This document shows, piece by piece, positions 11,855 through 23,315 of a stretch of DNA of 64,000 nt. The translations under genes were made by a program, and so were the position numbers. The notes beneath the pieces are model-generated. The model was given only the letters and a program-made list of their open reading frames with translations, ran no database searches and had not been told where the DNA came from. This DNA comes from Ichthyophis bannanicus (taxonomy: Eukaryota; Chordata; Amphibia; Gymnophiona; Ichthyophiidae): NCBI GenBank assembly GCA_033557465.1, contig CM066034.1:984599637-984663636 (forward strand), read 5' to 3'. Numbering within the stretch: the stretch's first letter is position 1; each line of letters begins with the position of its first letter.

Positions 11855-11933
11855 TGGAGGAGTAGCCTAATGGTTAACAGTACTGGCTTGAGATCCTAGA
11901 GACCAGGGTTCAATTCCCACTAGCACGCCTTGT
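11855..11933 (+). mobile_element. tRNA-derived SINE, 5' part (split by LINE)
   Basis: It carries pol III promoter boxes: A-box-like 'tagcctaatgg' (11863-11873) and B-box-like 'ggttcaattcc'. It stops at 11933 in TTGT, and the SINE resumes at 14692 with the same TTGT. Another copy (46290-46516) has the uninterrupted junction. Confidence 0.75.
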
Positions 11934-14691
11934 TTATTTATTTATTTAACATTTCTTATATACCGCGCTCTTTGTCATCAGTGCGGTTTACATTGGACAA
12001 TATCACACTTGGTCAATTGAATTAGACCGTCATCTACATAGAACAAGGATTTAACATGGAGGTAACTTGGGTGAACTATTTACATTCTTAGTACAAGTAC
12101 ATTTAAGTCTGAATTTGCTGTAGGTTTTTGGACTCATATAGCTGCGGTTTGGGGTTGGGAGGGTGGGGAAGGGTGTGGGGGGGAATATCTAGATGTGTAA
12201 AATACGTGAGGAAAAGGTGGTGTTTGAGGGCTTTTCTGAACAGCCTAAGGTCCTTGATTGCTCTAATGTTGGGAGGGAGCTTGTTCCAACATCTAGGAGC
12301 ATAGTTCTGGAATGCCCTATTGATGGTGGCCTGGTTGAGCTTTGTAGATTCACTTGGTATGAGAAGCGTGTCAGCAGCCAGCGGTCTCCTAGGTCTGTTG
12401 TTTGCAGTGTGTATGATGAGGTTGGAAATAGATGCAGGTGACATTTTGTTGAAGGCCTTGAAGGTAGTGAGGAGGGCCTTGTAAAGGATTCTGGAGCATA
12501 CTGGGAGCCAGTGAAGTTCTTTTAGAATGGGGGAGATGTGGTCATTCCGTGAGGCTTCACATAGTATGCGGGCTGCTGCATTCATGGCTAGCTGTAGAGG
12601 GTTGAGGGTAGTTTTCGGGAGACCGTGAAGTATTATTGGCGTAATCGAAGTGCGGTGTGACTAGCGCTTGGAAGATGGTGCGGAAGTCACCGGGTTCAAT
12701 CATTGGTCTCAAGTGCCTCAGGGTTTTGACCTTGTAATAGATAGCTTTTACAGTGCGTTTTATGTGTTCCTTGAAGTCCAGCTGTTGATCCAATATGACC
12801 CCAAGATAACGTATATTGGATTTGACCGGGAGTTCTGCGTCTCTGACTTTCAGTGCTGGTGGAGGAGAGAAACCTTTATTTCTTGTTATTATTAGGACTT
12901 CTGTTTTTTGAAATTTATACGGAGGTTCTGAGTGAGTAGCCAATCCGTTATTGCATTGAAGCAGTTGATTAGTACAGTGTAGTCTGGGCAAGTGACAGTT
13001 ATTGGTGTAAACAGCAGCACGTCATCTGCGTACATAAGGCAGGATATGCCGAAAGAGCGGGCAGTGTCACAGACTGGCTGCATGTAGATATTAAAGAGCA
13101 GAGCAGACAGGGAGGAGCCTTGGGGTACACCCTGTTTCTGCTGGAAAGGTTCAGATGTGTCATTACCAATGTGTACCTGCTGCCATCTGTGTTCGAGGTA
13201 GGATTTACACCAGTTCCATGCTTGGTCTTGGATTCCCTTCTCATGAAGCCGCTGCAGGAGCTGCACATGATCTACAGAGTCGAACGCTGCTGCTATATCA
13301 AGGAAAATTAGTGCGAAGCCATTTTTGATGCTGTTTATTCCATTGATGAGTATATTGGTTAATACTGTTAATAGAGTTTCTACACAGTGGGCTTCTCTGA
13401 ATCCATGTTGACATGGATCTAATGGAGAGGACGTATCAACATGTTGCTGAATCTGCCTCTGGGTCAACTTCTCTAGAATTTTAGCTAGTAATGGGATACT
13501 AGAGATTGGTCGGTAAGAATCCTCTTTCTTCGGATCCAACTGGTTGTTTTTAAGTAGTGGGCGGATTGATGTGTGCTTGAGAGCATCTGGGAAGACTCTG
13601 GCTTCAAAGGACAGCTTGGCAATGTTGGCTATGAATGGGCTGAGTTGAGAGCACATAGTTTTGATCCAATGGGCTGGACAAGGATCGGTTGGTGCAGTCG
13701 TAGTGTTGATTGTGGCGATGATCACTTCAATGGTCTTTGCTGAGGGAGGTGAGAGTTTGGTGAGTGGAAACTGCATGTGGGGAGTTCATGTGCTGCTGTT
13801 GTGGTGATCTTTATTGCTTTGGATTGAATGTAGTTTGCATATGCCTGGGGTTGAATGCTTTCTTGCTGGGGTGGGGAAGGTTGGTTGGTAAAGGATTTTA
13901 CTAGGTTGAATAGGTCTCTTGGCTTATTTAGTGAGCGGTTGAGGATCTCGGCGTGGAATTCCTCTTGGCCCATGTTGATTCGCGATGTTGTTTCAGATAT
14001 TCTAAGTAGATGATCTGGTCAGAGGTTCTATGGGTAATTCTCCATTTTCTCTCAAGCTTTCTTAGGTGGAGCAGGGAAGCTCGGAGATCAGGGGAGAACC
14101 ATGGAGCAGACTGCTTTTTGGTTACTCCGTTGTCGGGTGTGGCTTTTTTGGTGAAGGCTGGTTGATGAGCATAAGATGAGAGGGTATCATTCCAGTTGGA
14201 GACCATTTCGTTGAGGCTGACTGTGGATCGAGCGAGCTTTGGGATTGCGCAGTTCGTGAACATCTCTCTGTCAAGTTGCTTGAAGTGGGCGGCTCTTGAT
14301 GTCTCCTTTTTGTTCGAGCGCTGGCATGTGATTTGTTGCGTTGGTATATGAAATGTTATCAGATTATGGTCTGACCATGGAACAGGGGTGATGGCAATGT
14401 CGATTTGTTTTATCATACTCAAGGCTGGATGGGGGGGCGAAGATTAGGTCCAGGAGGTTTCCTCCTTGATGGGTGGGATCGATCACTACTTGCTTGTAGT
14501 TAAGGTTGGACATTGCTTCTAGGAAGGTTTTTGATAACAAAAAAGATTGTTGTCACTTCTCGGAGCTTATTGCTGTCAAGCTATATAAAAATGGATAGAG
14601 CTCCACTCTTTTAACTTAGGAAGTCTAGGAAGGTTTTGGCTAGGTTGGGTTGAGTGGAAGCAAGATTAAAGTCTCCCAACAGCCAGTTAGG
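11934..14691 (-). mobile_element. L2/CR1-clade LINE, 5'-truncated, inserted in a SINE
   Basis: The 3' end is at 11934 with a (TTTA)n tail on the + strand. The 5' end is truncated within the apurinic endonuclease domain at 14691. A 4-bp duplication TTGT (11930-11933 and 14692-14695) flanks it inside a SINE, a clean target-primed insertion. The final about 60 bp ('accgcg...gcggt' stem and AAATA tail) are the same as the tails of the SINEs at 25362-25652 and 39234-39520, so this LINE family probably supplies the machinery for those SINEs. Confidence 0.8.
12103..14690 (-). pseudogene. LINE ORF2: partial endonuclease plus reverse transcriptase, frameshifted
   Basis: From the 5' side (high coordinates): the end of an apurinic/apyrimidinic endonuclease ('LLGDFNL' at about 14670, 'WSDHNLITF' at about 14360-14390). 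A linker follows, then the reverse transcriptase (13776-12892) with 'ALIFLDIAAAFDSVDH', 'GVPQGSSLSALLFNIY' and an intact YADD box ('LMYADDVLLF', about 13015-13045). The C-terminal segment (12991-12103) includes 'LHWLPV' and 'FRKALKHHLF'. At least three frameshifts separate the parts. The catalytic aspartates are present, so the copy died by frameshift and truncation rather than active-site loss. Such ORF2 proteins nick target DNA and copy LINE RNA at the nick. Confidence 0.8.
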
Positions 14692-14862
14692 TTGTGGCCT
14701 TGGGCAAGTGACTTAACCCTCCATTGCCTCAGAAAAATCCAAGTTATCAATGTCCCTGTTTTGTTGTACATTACCAAGTTTAAGTTTCAATGTAAACCGC
14801 TTTGATTGAAATGATAAAGCTATATATAAAACCTGTTAAATAAAATAAATAAATAAATTAGA
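14692..14862 (+). mobile_element. SINE, 3' part (continuation of 11855-11933)
   Basis: It starts TTGTGGCCTTGGGCAAG, the middle of the SINE in uninterrupted copies. It continues through the 'gtaaaccgctttgat' tail to an AAATAAATAAAT repeat ending near 14862. Confidence 0.75.
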
Positions 14863-15084
14863 TAATATACTCAAACTTCTATAATAAAGATTTCTTATTA
14901 ATCACTGCAACAATTAGTTTTGTATGCTTGCTAGCATGTGTATGTGTGCCTAAGGGGGGGAAGGCTATCCCGGGTAATTTCCTAGCACTTCGGAGTCACT
15001 AGGTAAGTGGGAGTGTTGCCTCCGAACCTGAGCAGAAGGTACCTGCTAATATGTGCTAAACCTATGTGAATTTCTGATCTCTAC

Positions 15085-17920
15085 ACTCTTTAGATTTACT
15101 TTTTCTCACTGAGACCTGGCTCAAGGAAGGTGAGGAGGCTCTTCTCTATCATTGCCTTCTGCCTACTTATCATGCGTTATCCACCTCCTCTAGTTCTAGA
15201 AACTGGAGAGGTGTTACAGTCCTTTTTAAGGATTCCCTGAGTCTTGTTGAGGTCCTTTCTTTTCCTCTGCACTATCCAAAATCCCTGCTCTTGTATTGCC
15301 TGCCACCATACTCATTTCATGTTTTGCTTCTTTATGTACCCCCCTCCCATGGCACTGATGTCTGGGATTCCCTTCTTCTTACCTTCTGACCTGCTTATCA
15401 TGGGAGATTTTAATATTAATGTAGATTTACCCCTCATATATCGTGACAAGTTCTTTCTCTCCCACATATCGCATCTATCTCTCATTCAACATGTCATTTT
15501 CCTCACTCATGCTGCTGGTTTCTTACTCATATCTGCAGCTTCTCTACTCTTAAATGTCTCTCTCCCCTGCATTATCCTTCCCTTGGACTGATCATTTAGG
15601 CGTTTTCTTTACTGTCTTACACTATCTACCTAATAAGACTCTTCTAACCTCTTCCCCAACTCCAAGACCTGTCTTATTTCAGCGTTTCATCTCAGACAAC
15701 ACTCTTTGTGCTTTCCCACCTTTTGATTCTCTCTTCCCCTCTAACTTTGACTCTTTCAGTTGATGCTGAAGTAGATGCCTGGAACATTCTTTGTACAACT
15801 TTAGACTCCCTTGCCCCTTTGACTCCGTTACCCTCCCCAAAGGCCTTCTCATCATCCATGGTATCATTCTGGCCTCATCCTCACCCGTTAGCAACCTCGT
15901 AAGGCTGAGCAAACATGGCATAGGTTCTGCTCCTCTGCCACTCTCACAACCTTCCGGGATCTTCACAGCTTTTACAGAAACTCCATAACAACTGCCAAAA
16001 GGAACTACTTCAATAATCTTATCTCTGACTCTAACAATAGCTCTATAAAACTTTACACCATAGTCTTACATCTTTTGCACCCTCCATGCTCTGCTCCTGT
16101 TTTTGTTTTCCCCACTGCTGAACAGTTAGCACAGTCCTTTCATGATAAGGTCTTGTCACTACAGCTTGAAGTCTCTGATGCGTTCTCTCTCCCCTTGATT
16201 CTCCTGCTTCTTCATCCAATGGATTCTCTCCCACTAGTCAAGCTCTGACTCACACTTAGTCCTCCTTCAATTCTTTTCTTTAGCAGCCCTCACAAAGTCT
16301 ATTTTAGCTCCTCTAAGACTACCTGCGCGTCCGACCCTATCTTGTCTTCTTGGATCCCAGTTGCTTCTCTGGCCCTTCTCCCTTGAATTCTTAATCTCTT
16401 CAATAACAGCTGGTATCTTCCTTCACTGCTGGAAATCTGCCTTGGTTGACCCCTCTGTTCCAGTGCATTATTGCCCTGTCTCCAATCTTCTTCTCACTAA
16501 AGTCTTAGAAAAACTTGCCTTTGCCCAGCTTGCATACCATCTTGAGCACACTAGCTTTCTTCACCCTTGGCAATCTGGTTACCATTCTTCTCTCTGTCCT
16601 TAGAGAAACTCGGGCATCACTGGATAAGGGTAACATATCTTTGGCTATCTCTCTGGATCTTTCATCGGCCTTTGATCTTGTCAGTCACCCTCTTCTGTCA
16701 CTTCTGCAAGCTGCAGGTCTCCACGGATCTGCCCTTCAATGGTTTCACTCCTTTCTCTCTAGCCAATACTATTCAATTTTGTTTCAATTCTCTACCTCCT
16801 CTAGTTTCCCCTTATCTTGTGGTGTCCCTCAGCGTTCTGTCCTGGCCCCCTTGTTCTTTAACATTTTCCTTGCTCCTTTAGCCACCTTCATTCAACAGCA
16901 TAAGGTCTCTGCCTATTACTATGCAACTGACATCTTGCTGCTCTTTTACTCCCACCCCACCTCCACAGATCTTGCTGTTATCAATTCTTACCTTTCCCAA
17001 GTGTCCCTTTGGTTGCACTCCATCACCTAAAGTTGAACACATCTACGACATCTACTATATGGCTCATCGAGCCCTTCTCTTCTCCCTCTTTGGCCCCCTC
17101 ACAATGACTTTGCTATTATCCTTGTACCCTCACTTAAGTACCTTGGTGGTGTTCTGGATAGCAGTCTCACTTTTCAGATCAGATTAGCGCCATAGTCAGT
17201 CATTCTTTTTTCACTCTGCATCAGATCTGTTCCCTCTGCTCTTTCCTTCCTGACTCTGTCATCACAATTCCTGCTTCTTGTTCTTATCATATCTTATTTA
17301 GATTATTGTAATGTCATCTATTCTAGTTTGCCACACTATCAGCTTAAGCATTTGCAAACCGTTCAAAACACTGTCATCTGTATCCTTCATCATGCTTCCA
17401 AATTCGACCACATCTCCCCTCTGCTTAGTAAATCTCATTGGCTACACATCACATTTCGGATTCAGTTCAAACTTCTTACCCTGGTTCACAAAACTTCGCA
17501 CACTGGTACTCCCTCCCATCTCTCTTTGCACATTATTCCCCATGCTCCATCACATCATCTTCGTTCTATCCATGCAAACCAGCTTCATCTCCCACCTCCT
17601 CCTTGTGCCCACTATGAATCCACTAGACATTCAATTATTTTCTGGGTCCCAGCCTTTGGAATTCACTTTCCCCTGATATTCGTTTAGAACTCTCCTTCCC
17701 AAATTCATATCGCTTCTTAAAACCCATCTCTTTTAACTTGCTTTCGATCTACCTTACCAAGCTTAAAATTCTGCTCTCCTTCCTCTTCTGGCCCTCTCCT
17801 GCCCTCTATGACCGTTTAGTTTTCATTTTCTTGCCTTTCCTTTCAGTTTTTTAATGTGATTGTATTGTTTTATTATACACCACTCTGCTGTTCTGAAGCT
17901 AGTAAATTTTAATAAACCAG
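15085..17920 (+). mobile_element. L2-like LINE, + strand, decayed
   Basis: Endonuclease motifs come first ('LTETWLKEG' at about 15105-15130, 'DLLIMGDFNIN' at about 15390-15420). A reverse transcriptase region follows at 16440-17030 ('ISLAISLDLSSAFDLV', 'GVPQRSVLAPLFFNIF'), in which the YADD box has become YATD ('YYATDILLLF', about 16918). The C-terminal region with 'SHWLHITFRIQF' lies at 17400-17690. The end near 17920 has a TTTTAATAAACC sequence. Many frameshifts; the copy is inactive. It belongs to the same family as 17955-18800. Confidence 0.75.
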
Positions 17921-17954
17921 GAGATTGGTGGAATTCGGGAATGCAGGGGCAGGG

Positions 17955-18800
17955 GCTACCTGCTGGGAACTAGATATCCAGCTGTCTTTGCGGAGTTGAG
18001 ATGGAGGAAGTTGGTGGACATCCAAATGGAGATCTGAGTGAGACAAGTGTTCACTGGCGAAAGATCTAGGATGCACGGGTCAGTGTGATGAAGAAGAATG
18101 ATGTCATCAGCATACTGAGCATACAGCATACAGTATACTGAGACACCATGCTGCTGGACCAGAAGAGAGAGGGGACCATGAAGATGTTGAAAAGGAGTGG
18201 TGTCAATACCGAGCCCTGGGGGACACCACAGGGGGAGTGGGAGAATAAAGAATGACAAGGAACCAGAGAGAACTGAAATTGATCTGTGTGAAAGGAAGGA
18301 GTGAAACTAACTTAAAACAGTACCGTGAAGGTGGAAAAGGAGGGTAGCTTGATCAACAAGGTCGAAGGCAAAGGAAAGACCTAAGAAAACTGCTAGAGAG
18401 ATGTTGCCCAAGTTATGAGATTCGTATATTTCATTTAGGAAAGAAAGAGGATAGTTTCCCTGCTGTGACCGGGGCAAAATCCAGATTGATGGGGCTGCAG
18501 GGTGTCCATGGCATCAAGGTGGGCAGAGAGCTGTGCAAAGACTAGTTTCTCAAGTACTTTTGACAGGAATGGGAGAATCAAGTCTGATCTGTAATGAGTG
18601 GGTGAGGAGGGGTCAAGAGAAGGGTTCTTCAAAATGGGCCCAATCAAAGCTTGTTTCCAAAGGGCAGGGAAGGTACTGGAGGTCAGACTGTTAATGAAGA
18701 TGGAGAAGATTGGGGTTAGAAGGGCCAGGCGTCGGAATCTCCTTTTAGCAGGCTGTGATCAGGTGTTTGTGTGTTTAGTGGAAGATGGAATGTGATAACT
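17955..18800 (-). mobile_element. L2-like LINE reverse transcriptase fragment
   Basis: The minus strand carries 'VLEKLVFAQLSAHLD' (about 18520-18560) and, further on, 'QYADDIILLHHTD' (about 18060-18110) with an intact YADD box, next to 'VQQHGVSVY' shared with the + strand LINE at 15085-17920. It is truncated at both ends and frameshifted. It lies tail to tail with the previous LINE, only about 35 bp apart. Confidence 0.7.
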
Positions 18801-19364
18801 GTATTTACTACTACTACTAATCAGCACTTATAGAGCGCCACGCACGCAGCGCTGCACAGCTGACCTACAAGAGGTAGCCAACATACAAAAGACAGCCCCT
18901 GCCCATCAGAGTCATGCTCATCAGAGCTTACAATCTAGTTAAGAGAAAACATACAGAGCATTAGTCAGTTCTGCGCAAGGTGCTGTGGGGTACAGTTTGG
19001 TCTATAGTTTTGTCATAAACTTTGACGGGGGTTAGGGTAAGATGAGGATGGAGTCAGGATCTAAATGCAATGGTAAAGAGGTGGGTCTTCAGCCTGGATT
19101 TGAAGAGGGCCAGGGAGGATGCCTGGTGCACAGACGCAGGTAGGCTGTTCAGGTGTATGGTGCCACAAGGTGAAAGGAGCACAGTCGGGAGTTTGCGGTG
19201 CAGATGAAAGGCATTGATAGAAGTAATTTGTTAGCGGAGCGCAAATTACGAGAGGGGACATAGAGGGAGATAAGAGGTATTGAGGGGCCATAGAGTGAGT
19301 GCATTTATAGGTCAGTAGGCGAAGCTTGAATTGGATGCGGAATTGGACAGGGAGCCAGTGAAGC

Positions 19365-19915
19365 TGTGGTAGGCCATGGCCTATATAATAGCCTGTACAT
19401 GTATGAGAGGCCTGCAAGCTAGTCCTGAGTCCCCACCCCCACTTAGAAATAGTAGTGCTGAGAAAGATCAAAGTCAGTGAATGTCTGAGGATCTGCCTTA
19501 AACCGCTCTAAACTGCTTTTGATAAGTTTGTGTTAATCCTTATTCAATTCTTTTATGCTGATGATAGATATGTTCCAGTGTTTTGCATTCTCGCATTCTC
19601 TGAGCCTAGAAATGACCTTGTAGTAGGGCTGTGTTTATGTCTAGAAACTGAGCCTTTGTTAGAATAGCCTGAGAAGGGGGAACAGGGTGTTAGGCCCAGA
19701 GAGGGTCCCCGATTGGATAGATGCAGGGGGCGTTGGGACCAATAGAAAGTTTGCCTGTATCAAACTGTGAAACTTGTATATAAGGAAGTTGTTCCTGTTC
19801 TCCATTGCTCAGTCCTTTTTGAAGCTTGACTCTCTGAGCCTTGTGCACAATAGATTGGCTTGGATCTTTGAACTGACTCCTGGTATTATTTATTGCATGC
19901 TTATCAGCTGCTACA
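19365..19915 (+). mobile_element. solo LTR of an endogenous retrovirus
   Basis: A 551-bp insertion beginning TGTGG and ending CTACA, flanked by the 4-bp duplication AAGC (19361-19364 and 19916-19919) and breaking the LINE reading frame. It has a TATA box (TATATAAGG, 19777-19785). Downstream is an R/U5-like sequence with a degenerate polyadenylation signal (AATAGA, 19849-19854) and then 'gaactgactcctgg'. A 4-bp duplication and this promoter layout suggest a gammaretrovirus-related (class I) element. No internal coding part is present, so the provirus was lost by LTR-LTR recombination. Confidence 0.8.
19777..19785 (+). promoter_or_regulatory. TATA box of the solo LTR
   Basis: TATATAAGG lies about 70 bp before the AATAGA element, the spacing expected for a retroviral U3/R boundary. 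Whether it still fires is unknown. Confidence 0.5.
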
Positions 19916-20640
19916 AAGCGACTTGAGAAGAGGAGTAATGTGGGCATGGCGAGGCTGGCAGAAGATTAGTTGAGCAGCGTGATTTTGTATGGATTGAAGA
20001 GGGAGGAGGTGGCTTACGAGGAGACCAGCGAGGAGTAGGTTGCAGTAATCGAGGCGCGAGGAGATCAAGGAGTGGACGAGCATTTTGGTAGTGTGTTCAG
20101 AGAGAAAGGGGTGGATTTTAGTGATGTTGTAGAGAAAGGACCGGCAGGTCTTAGCTACAAGCTGGATATGAGCGGAGGAGGAGAGAGAGATGTCGAAGAT
20201 AACCACTAGATTGCGGGCTGAGGGAACAGGGAGGATAGTAGATTCATCCACAAGGACTGAGAGAGGGGGAAGTGGGGGGGAGGAGTTGGGTGGAAAGACA
20301 AGGAGTTCAGTCTTGGCCATGTTCATTTTCAATCAGCCATGAGACATCCAGTCAGCGATGTCCGAGAGACAGGCAGAGATCTTGGACTGGGTTGCCGGAG
20401 AAATATCAGGTGTAGAGAGAGAGATCTGGGAGTCATCGGCATAGAGATGGTACTGAAAGCCATGGGAGGAGATAAGCGTGCCAAGGCCTTGGGTATAGAG
20501 AGAGAAGAGGAGGGGACCTAAGACAGATCCCTGGGGTAAACCTACATGTAGCGGGGTAGGGGAGGAGGAGGAGCCACCAGAGCATACACTGAATGAGCGA
20601 TGGGAGAGGTATTTCACACCACTTTAACATTTTAGTCAAA

Positions 20641-21060
20641 GCGGTTTACATTGTAACTTAAACTTGGTAGATCTATAGTCAAATGTGCCTCCCTAGGCTG
20701 TAAGTTCCACAACTTTAGGACAAACCAAATCCAAGATAGTTTTGTTGCTTGAAGAAATGGATCCTGCAAGTGGTCTTTGTTTATAGACCATAAGGACCTT
20801 ACAAAGATGTAAATCAATTCAGTCCTTCAGGTATTTTGGTCCTGTGGCCCAAAGTCACTCATGGTCTTAAAGGTCAGCACTGCAGCTTTAAATTTTGCCC
20901 AGCATTGATATGGTAGCAAAGGATGTTGTCTTAGAACTAGGCAGATATGCTGGCAGTGTCCTGCACCAGCTAACACTTTGCTGCCGTTTTCTGAATTACA
21001 CTGCAACAGATTAAGGATTCTTGTAAGTAGATCTTTATTAAAGGAATAGAGCAATAGCCC
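20641..21060 (-). mobile_element. LINE C-terminal/3' fragment
   Basis: The minus strand near 20840-20900 reads 'YQCWAKFKAAVLTFKTM', the counterpart of the reverse-transcriptase C-terminal block in other LINEs here. The tail 'gtcaaagcggtttacattg' starts at about 20634. Decayed. Confidence 0.45.
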
Positions 21061-21500
21061 AATAATTAGGGGTCTGATATTGTATTGGGCGCACCAACTC
21101 TTAACACCAGATATGCAATGCTGCAGCAATGGCATTGAACATCCAATGTTGCCCCACATGCTCCGGAGCTGCCGAGGCTGAGTAGCGGCAATATTGCACT
21201 GCCTTCCGGTTAGCATCTGCAGCTAAAACTAGGCGAGCCAAAAGCTGGTCTAGTTTTGGCCATGGATCACTAACTGGGTAGCAGTGCAATATTACTGCTA
21301 TCCAGTTAGTGGCAGCCTCCGCTCCTCCCCGGAACTCCCCCAAGATGCCCCAATGCTAACTGCAGAGCATTGAGGCATGTAGCGGACTTTGAAGGGGATA
21401 TTCACTGACACTAACCGTGTAAGTGACGTTGAATATCCCAATTTAGGGCATTTATATGGTTTACTGGCTGTAAACCGTGTAAATGCTCTTCGAATATCTG
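21061..21500. repeat. unclassified repeat-like segment with internal inverted motifs
   Basis: Related short phrases recur in opposite orientation: 'ggatattcactgacac' against 'gttgaatatccc', and 'taaactaggcgagcc'-type phrases flanking 'ggtctagttttggc'. It ends near a 'cgaatatctggcccc' motif. It resembles a small non-autonomous DNA element, but I could not define its ends. Confidence 0.3.
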
Positions 21501-21825
21501 GCCCCAAGTGTCTATAACTGTAGCCCAACTAGAAGAGTTCAAAAAGGTGAAAAACTGGGTGGTGTTCTTATTGCCAAATATATACTTAACAACAGCTAAA
21601 ATGAGGGTTCCAGGGTTAAAGCTGATTCTTGAAGGTTATTTTAGAACTTTAGGCATTTATTAATGGGGATAAGGCAGCTTTACTGTGAAGGACAAGCCAA
21701 GGTCTTAACCAGAAATTCCAGACCCAAAGAAACAGGAAGAAATGGCTTGGCCAGATCAGTCAGAAAATCAGAGGCAGTACAAAGTTATATCCCAGGGCTT
21801 CTCTGCACTTATTTTTAAGTGGATT
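21501..21825. other. unassigned spacer
   Basis: No gene, promoter box or repeat end was recognised between the previous repeat and DIRS-B copy 2. Confidence 0.4.
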
Positions 21826-23152
21826 TTCTCCAGGAACAAGCAGGAAGTCAGCCCTCACATATGGGTGATGTTGACGCCCGACAAAGCCCGCACAGAAGCA
21901 TCTCCTCAGCTTTCAAAGAAAGCCTTTGGGAGATGCCACCACGCATGCATGGACCCTTCCCGCCCATGGGTGCCTTCTTGCTCAGTCTCCATTTTTCTGC
22001 TGAGCCCAACAGATGTGCGTCTGATCCCCTGGCAAAAGTTGATTTTTTTTCTCAAAGTAATCCTCTCTCTCTCTCCGGCTGCAACCGGTCCTTTCCTGCC
22101 CTCGAGCTTGTTTGCCTTGGTACCACGTCCTTGGGCCTGTGAATTTTTCTTTCAGTGCATCTCGCGCCCCTTTTTCCGCTGGCAGTTCCTTGGATTTTCA
22201 ACCTCACCGTGGTCCTTTTTCCTCCGATGGCCAGTGGCTTTAAAAAGTGTGATTGGTGTTGCAGTAATTTTTCTATCACTGATACACATGACTGCTGTCT
22301 CCATTATCTTTGTCCTGACCACAACCCAGAAACTTGTGGGCCTTGCAAGAGGCTGACCCCCAAAGCAGTCACAAGCAGCAGGAGAAGCATGATTGGATGT
22401 TCAGGTCAGACTCTGCCTCAGAAACTCTTTCCAGGGCCCAGTCTGAGACCCCGGGATCATACAGTGACTCCGCAGCCACTAGTTGGGACCGCTAGTCCTC
22501 TGACCAGATGTCCCCGATCCGAATCCCGAAGAAGAAGAAAGCCACGTGGGACTCCTCACGAGACTCTGGAAAGGCAGGTAAGTCCTGCGCCAGATCCCTG
22601 CGCCCCCGGAGGAGGACCGGGGTGTTGGAGCAGGAGTGGCTGCCAAAGCTTTCCCAGAAGGACTTGATGGACCTCGGCAATCGGCCTCATGTCTCCGCGG
22701 CCATCCCCACTAAGGGACTCTCTTCCTCCATCAGCACCGGACCTGATACCCTCAGTATCCATGCCAATAGCTGTGACCCCATCCAGGCTGGAGACCAGGA
22801 TGGTGGCCCGGGAGCATGGCTTGTCTGTCTTCTTGGCCACTCAGCAGGCAGCGCTGTCCGGCTCTGCCGGTTCATCTGCCAAAAACACCAGGACCACCTC
22901 CCCGTTGAGTTGCCTTATCTATACCTTTTTGTATTTTGCTGTCTTAGCTATGTCATGTGACCGAGAAAGATGACACCCTTGGGTGGGAAGGGGACCATGC
23001 ATGCAGGGCAGTATCTCCCAAAGGCTTTCTTTGAAAGCTAGGAGATGCTTCTGCGCGGGCTCCGTCTGTGTCGATGTCACCCATATGCGAGGACTGATTT
23101 CTGCTGTCCCTGGAGAACACCTGTTAACAGGTTAGTAACTATGCTTTCTCTT
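21826..23152 (+). mobile_element. DIRS-B copy 2, internally deleted
   Basis: The left end 'tctccaggaacaagcagg' is followed by 'ctcacatatgggtga', the DIRS-B version of the terminal repeat. The inverted copy runs about 22980-23125, ending 'tggagaacacctgttaacag'. About 150 bp are complementary between the ends. Only ORF1 sequence lies between (22227-22960); reverse transcriptase, RNase H and recombinase are deleted. The element ends about 40 bp before the NHLRC2 exon at 23194, within the intron's acceptor region. Confidence 0.8.
22227..22960 (+). pseudogene. DIRS-B ORF1 (Gag-like) N-terminal remnant
   Basis: From ATG 22227 the frame reads MASGFKKCDWC, then 'DTHDCCLHYLCPDHNPETC' (zinc-binding Cys/His pattern as in the other ORF1 copies), then a basic, serine-rich stretch to 22667. 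Similar composition continues in other frames to about 22960. The conserved C-terminal half seen in copy 3 is missing. Confidence 0.65.
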
Positions 23153-23193
23153 TTATTCTGAAGCCCGTTTTTGGTGTTCTGTTTCATTTGTAG

Positions 23194-23315
23194 GACCTAG
23201 GAGTGGATGGAAAGATGGAAGATTTTCAGAATCTGCCTTCAATTCACCACAGGGTGTGGCAATATGGAATGATATCATTTATGTGGCAGACACAGAAAAC
23301 CATTTGATCCGAAAG
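23194..23315 (+). CDS. NHLRC2: NHLRC2 internal exon (NHL beta-propeller part)
   Basis: The 122-bp exon has an acceptor 'tttcatttgtag' just before it and a donor 'gtaatg' after 23315. It enters with two bases completing a codon (phase 1) and leaves on a codon boundary. The translation contains '[18 protein letters not shown]' and '[14 protein letters not shown]', an NHL repeat nearly identical to vertebrate NHLRC2. The known protein has an N-terminal thioredoxin-like domain, a six-bladed NHL beta-propeller and a C-terminal beta domain; it is essential in vertebrates, but its biochemical activity is unsettled. There are no stops or frame changes. The next exon is at 46847. DIRS-B copy 2 ends about 40 bp upstream, and the polypyrimidine tract lies in that gap. 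Confidence 0.93.

Larger units (their letters stand above)
18815..20640 (-). mobile_element. L2-like LINE (3' part) split by a solo LTR
   Basis: The tail begins at about 18808 with 'actactactactaatcagc' on the + strand, a distinct LINE subfamily from 11934-14691. The minus-strand coding runs from 20617: '[16 protein letters not shown]', '[10 protein letters not shown]' (intact YADD), then 'SSRLDYCNLLLAG'. After the LTR gap it resumes with 'LHWLPVQFRIQFKLRLL'. The protein is continuous across 19361-19919 except for the inserted LTR. Confidence 0.8.
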
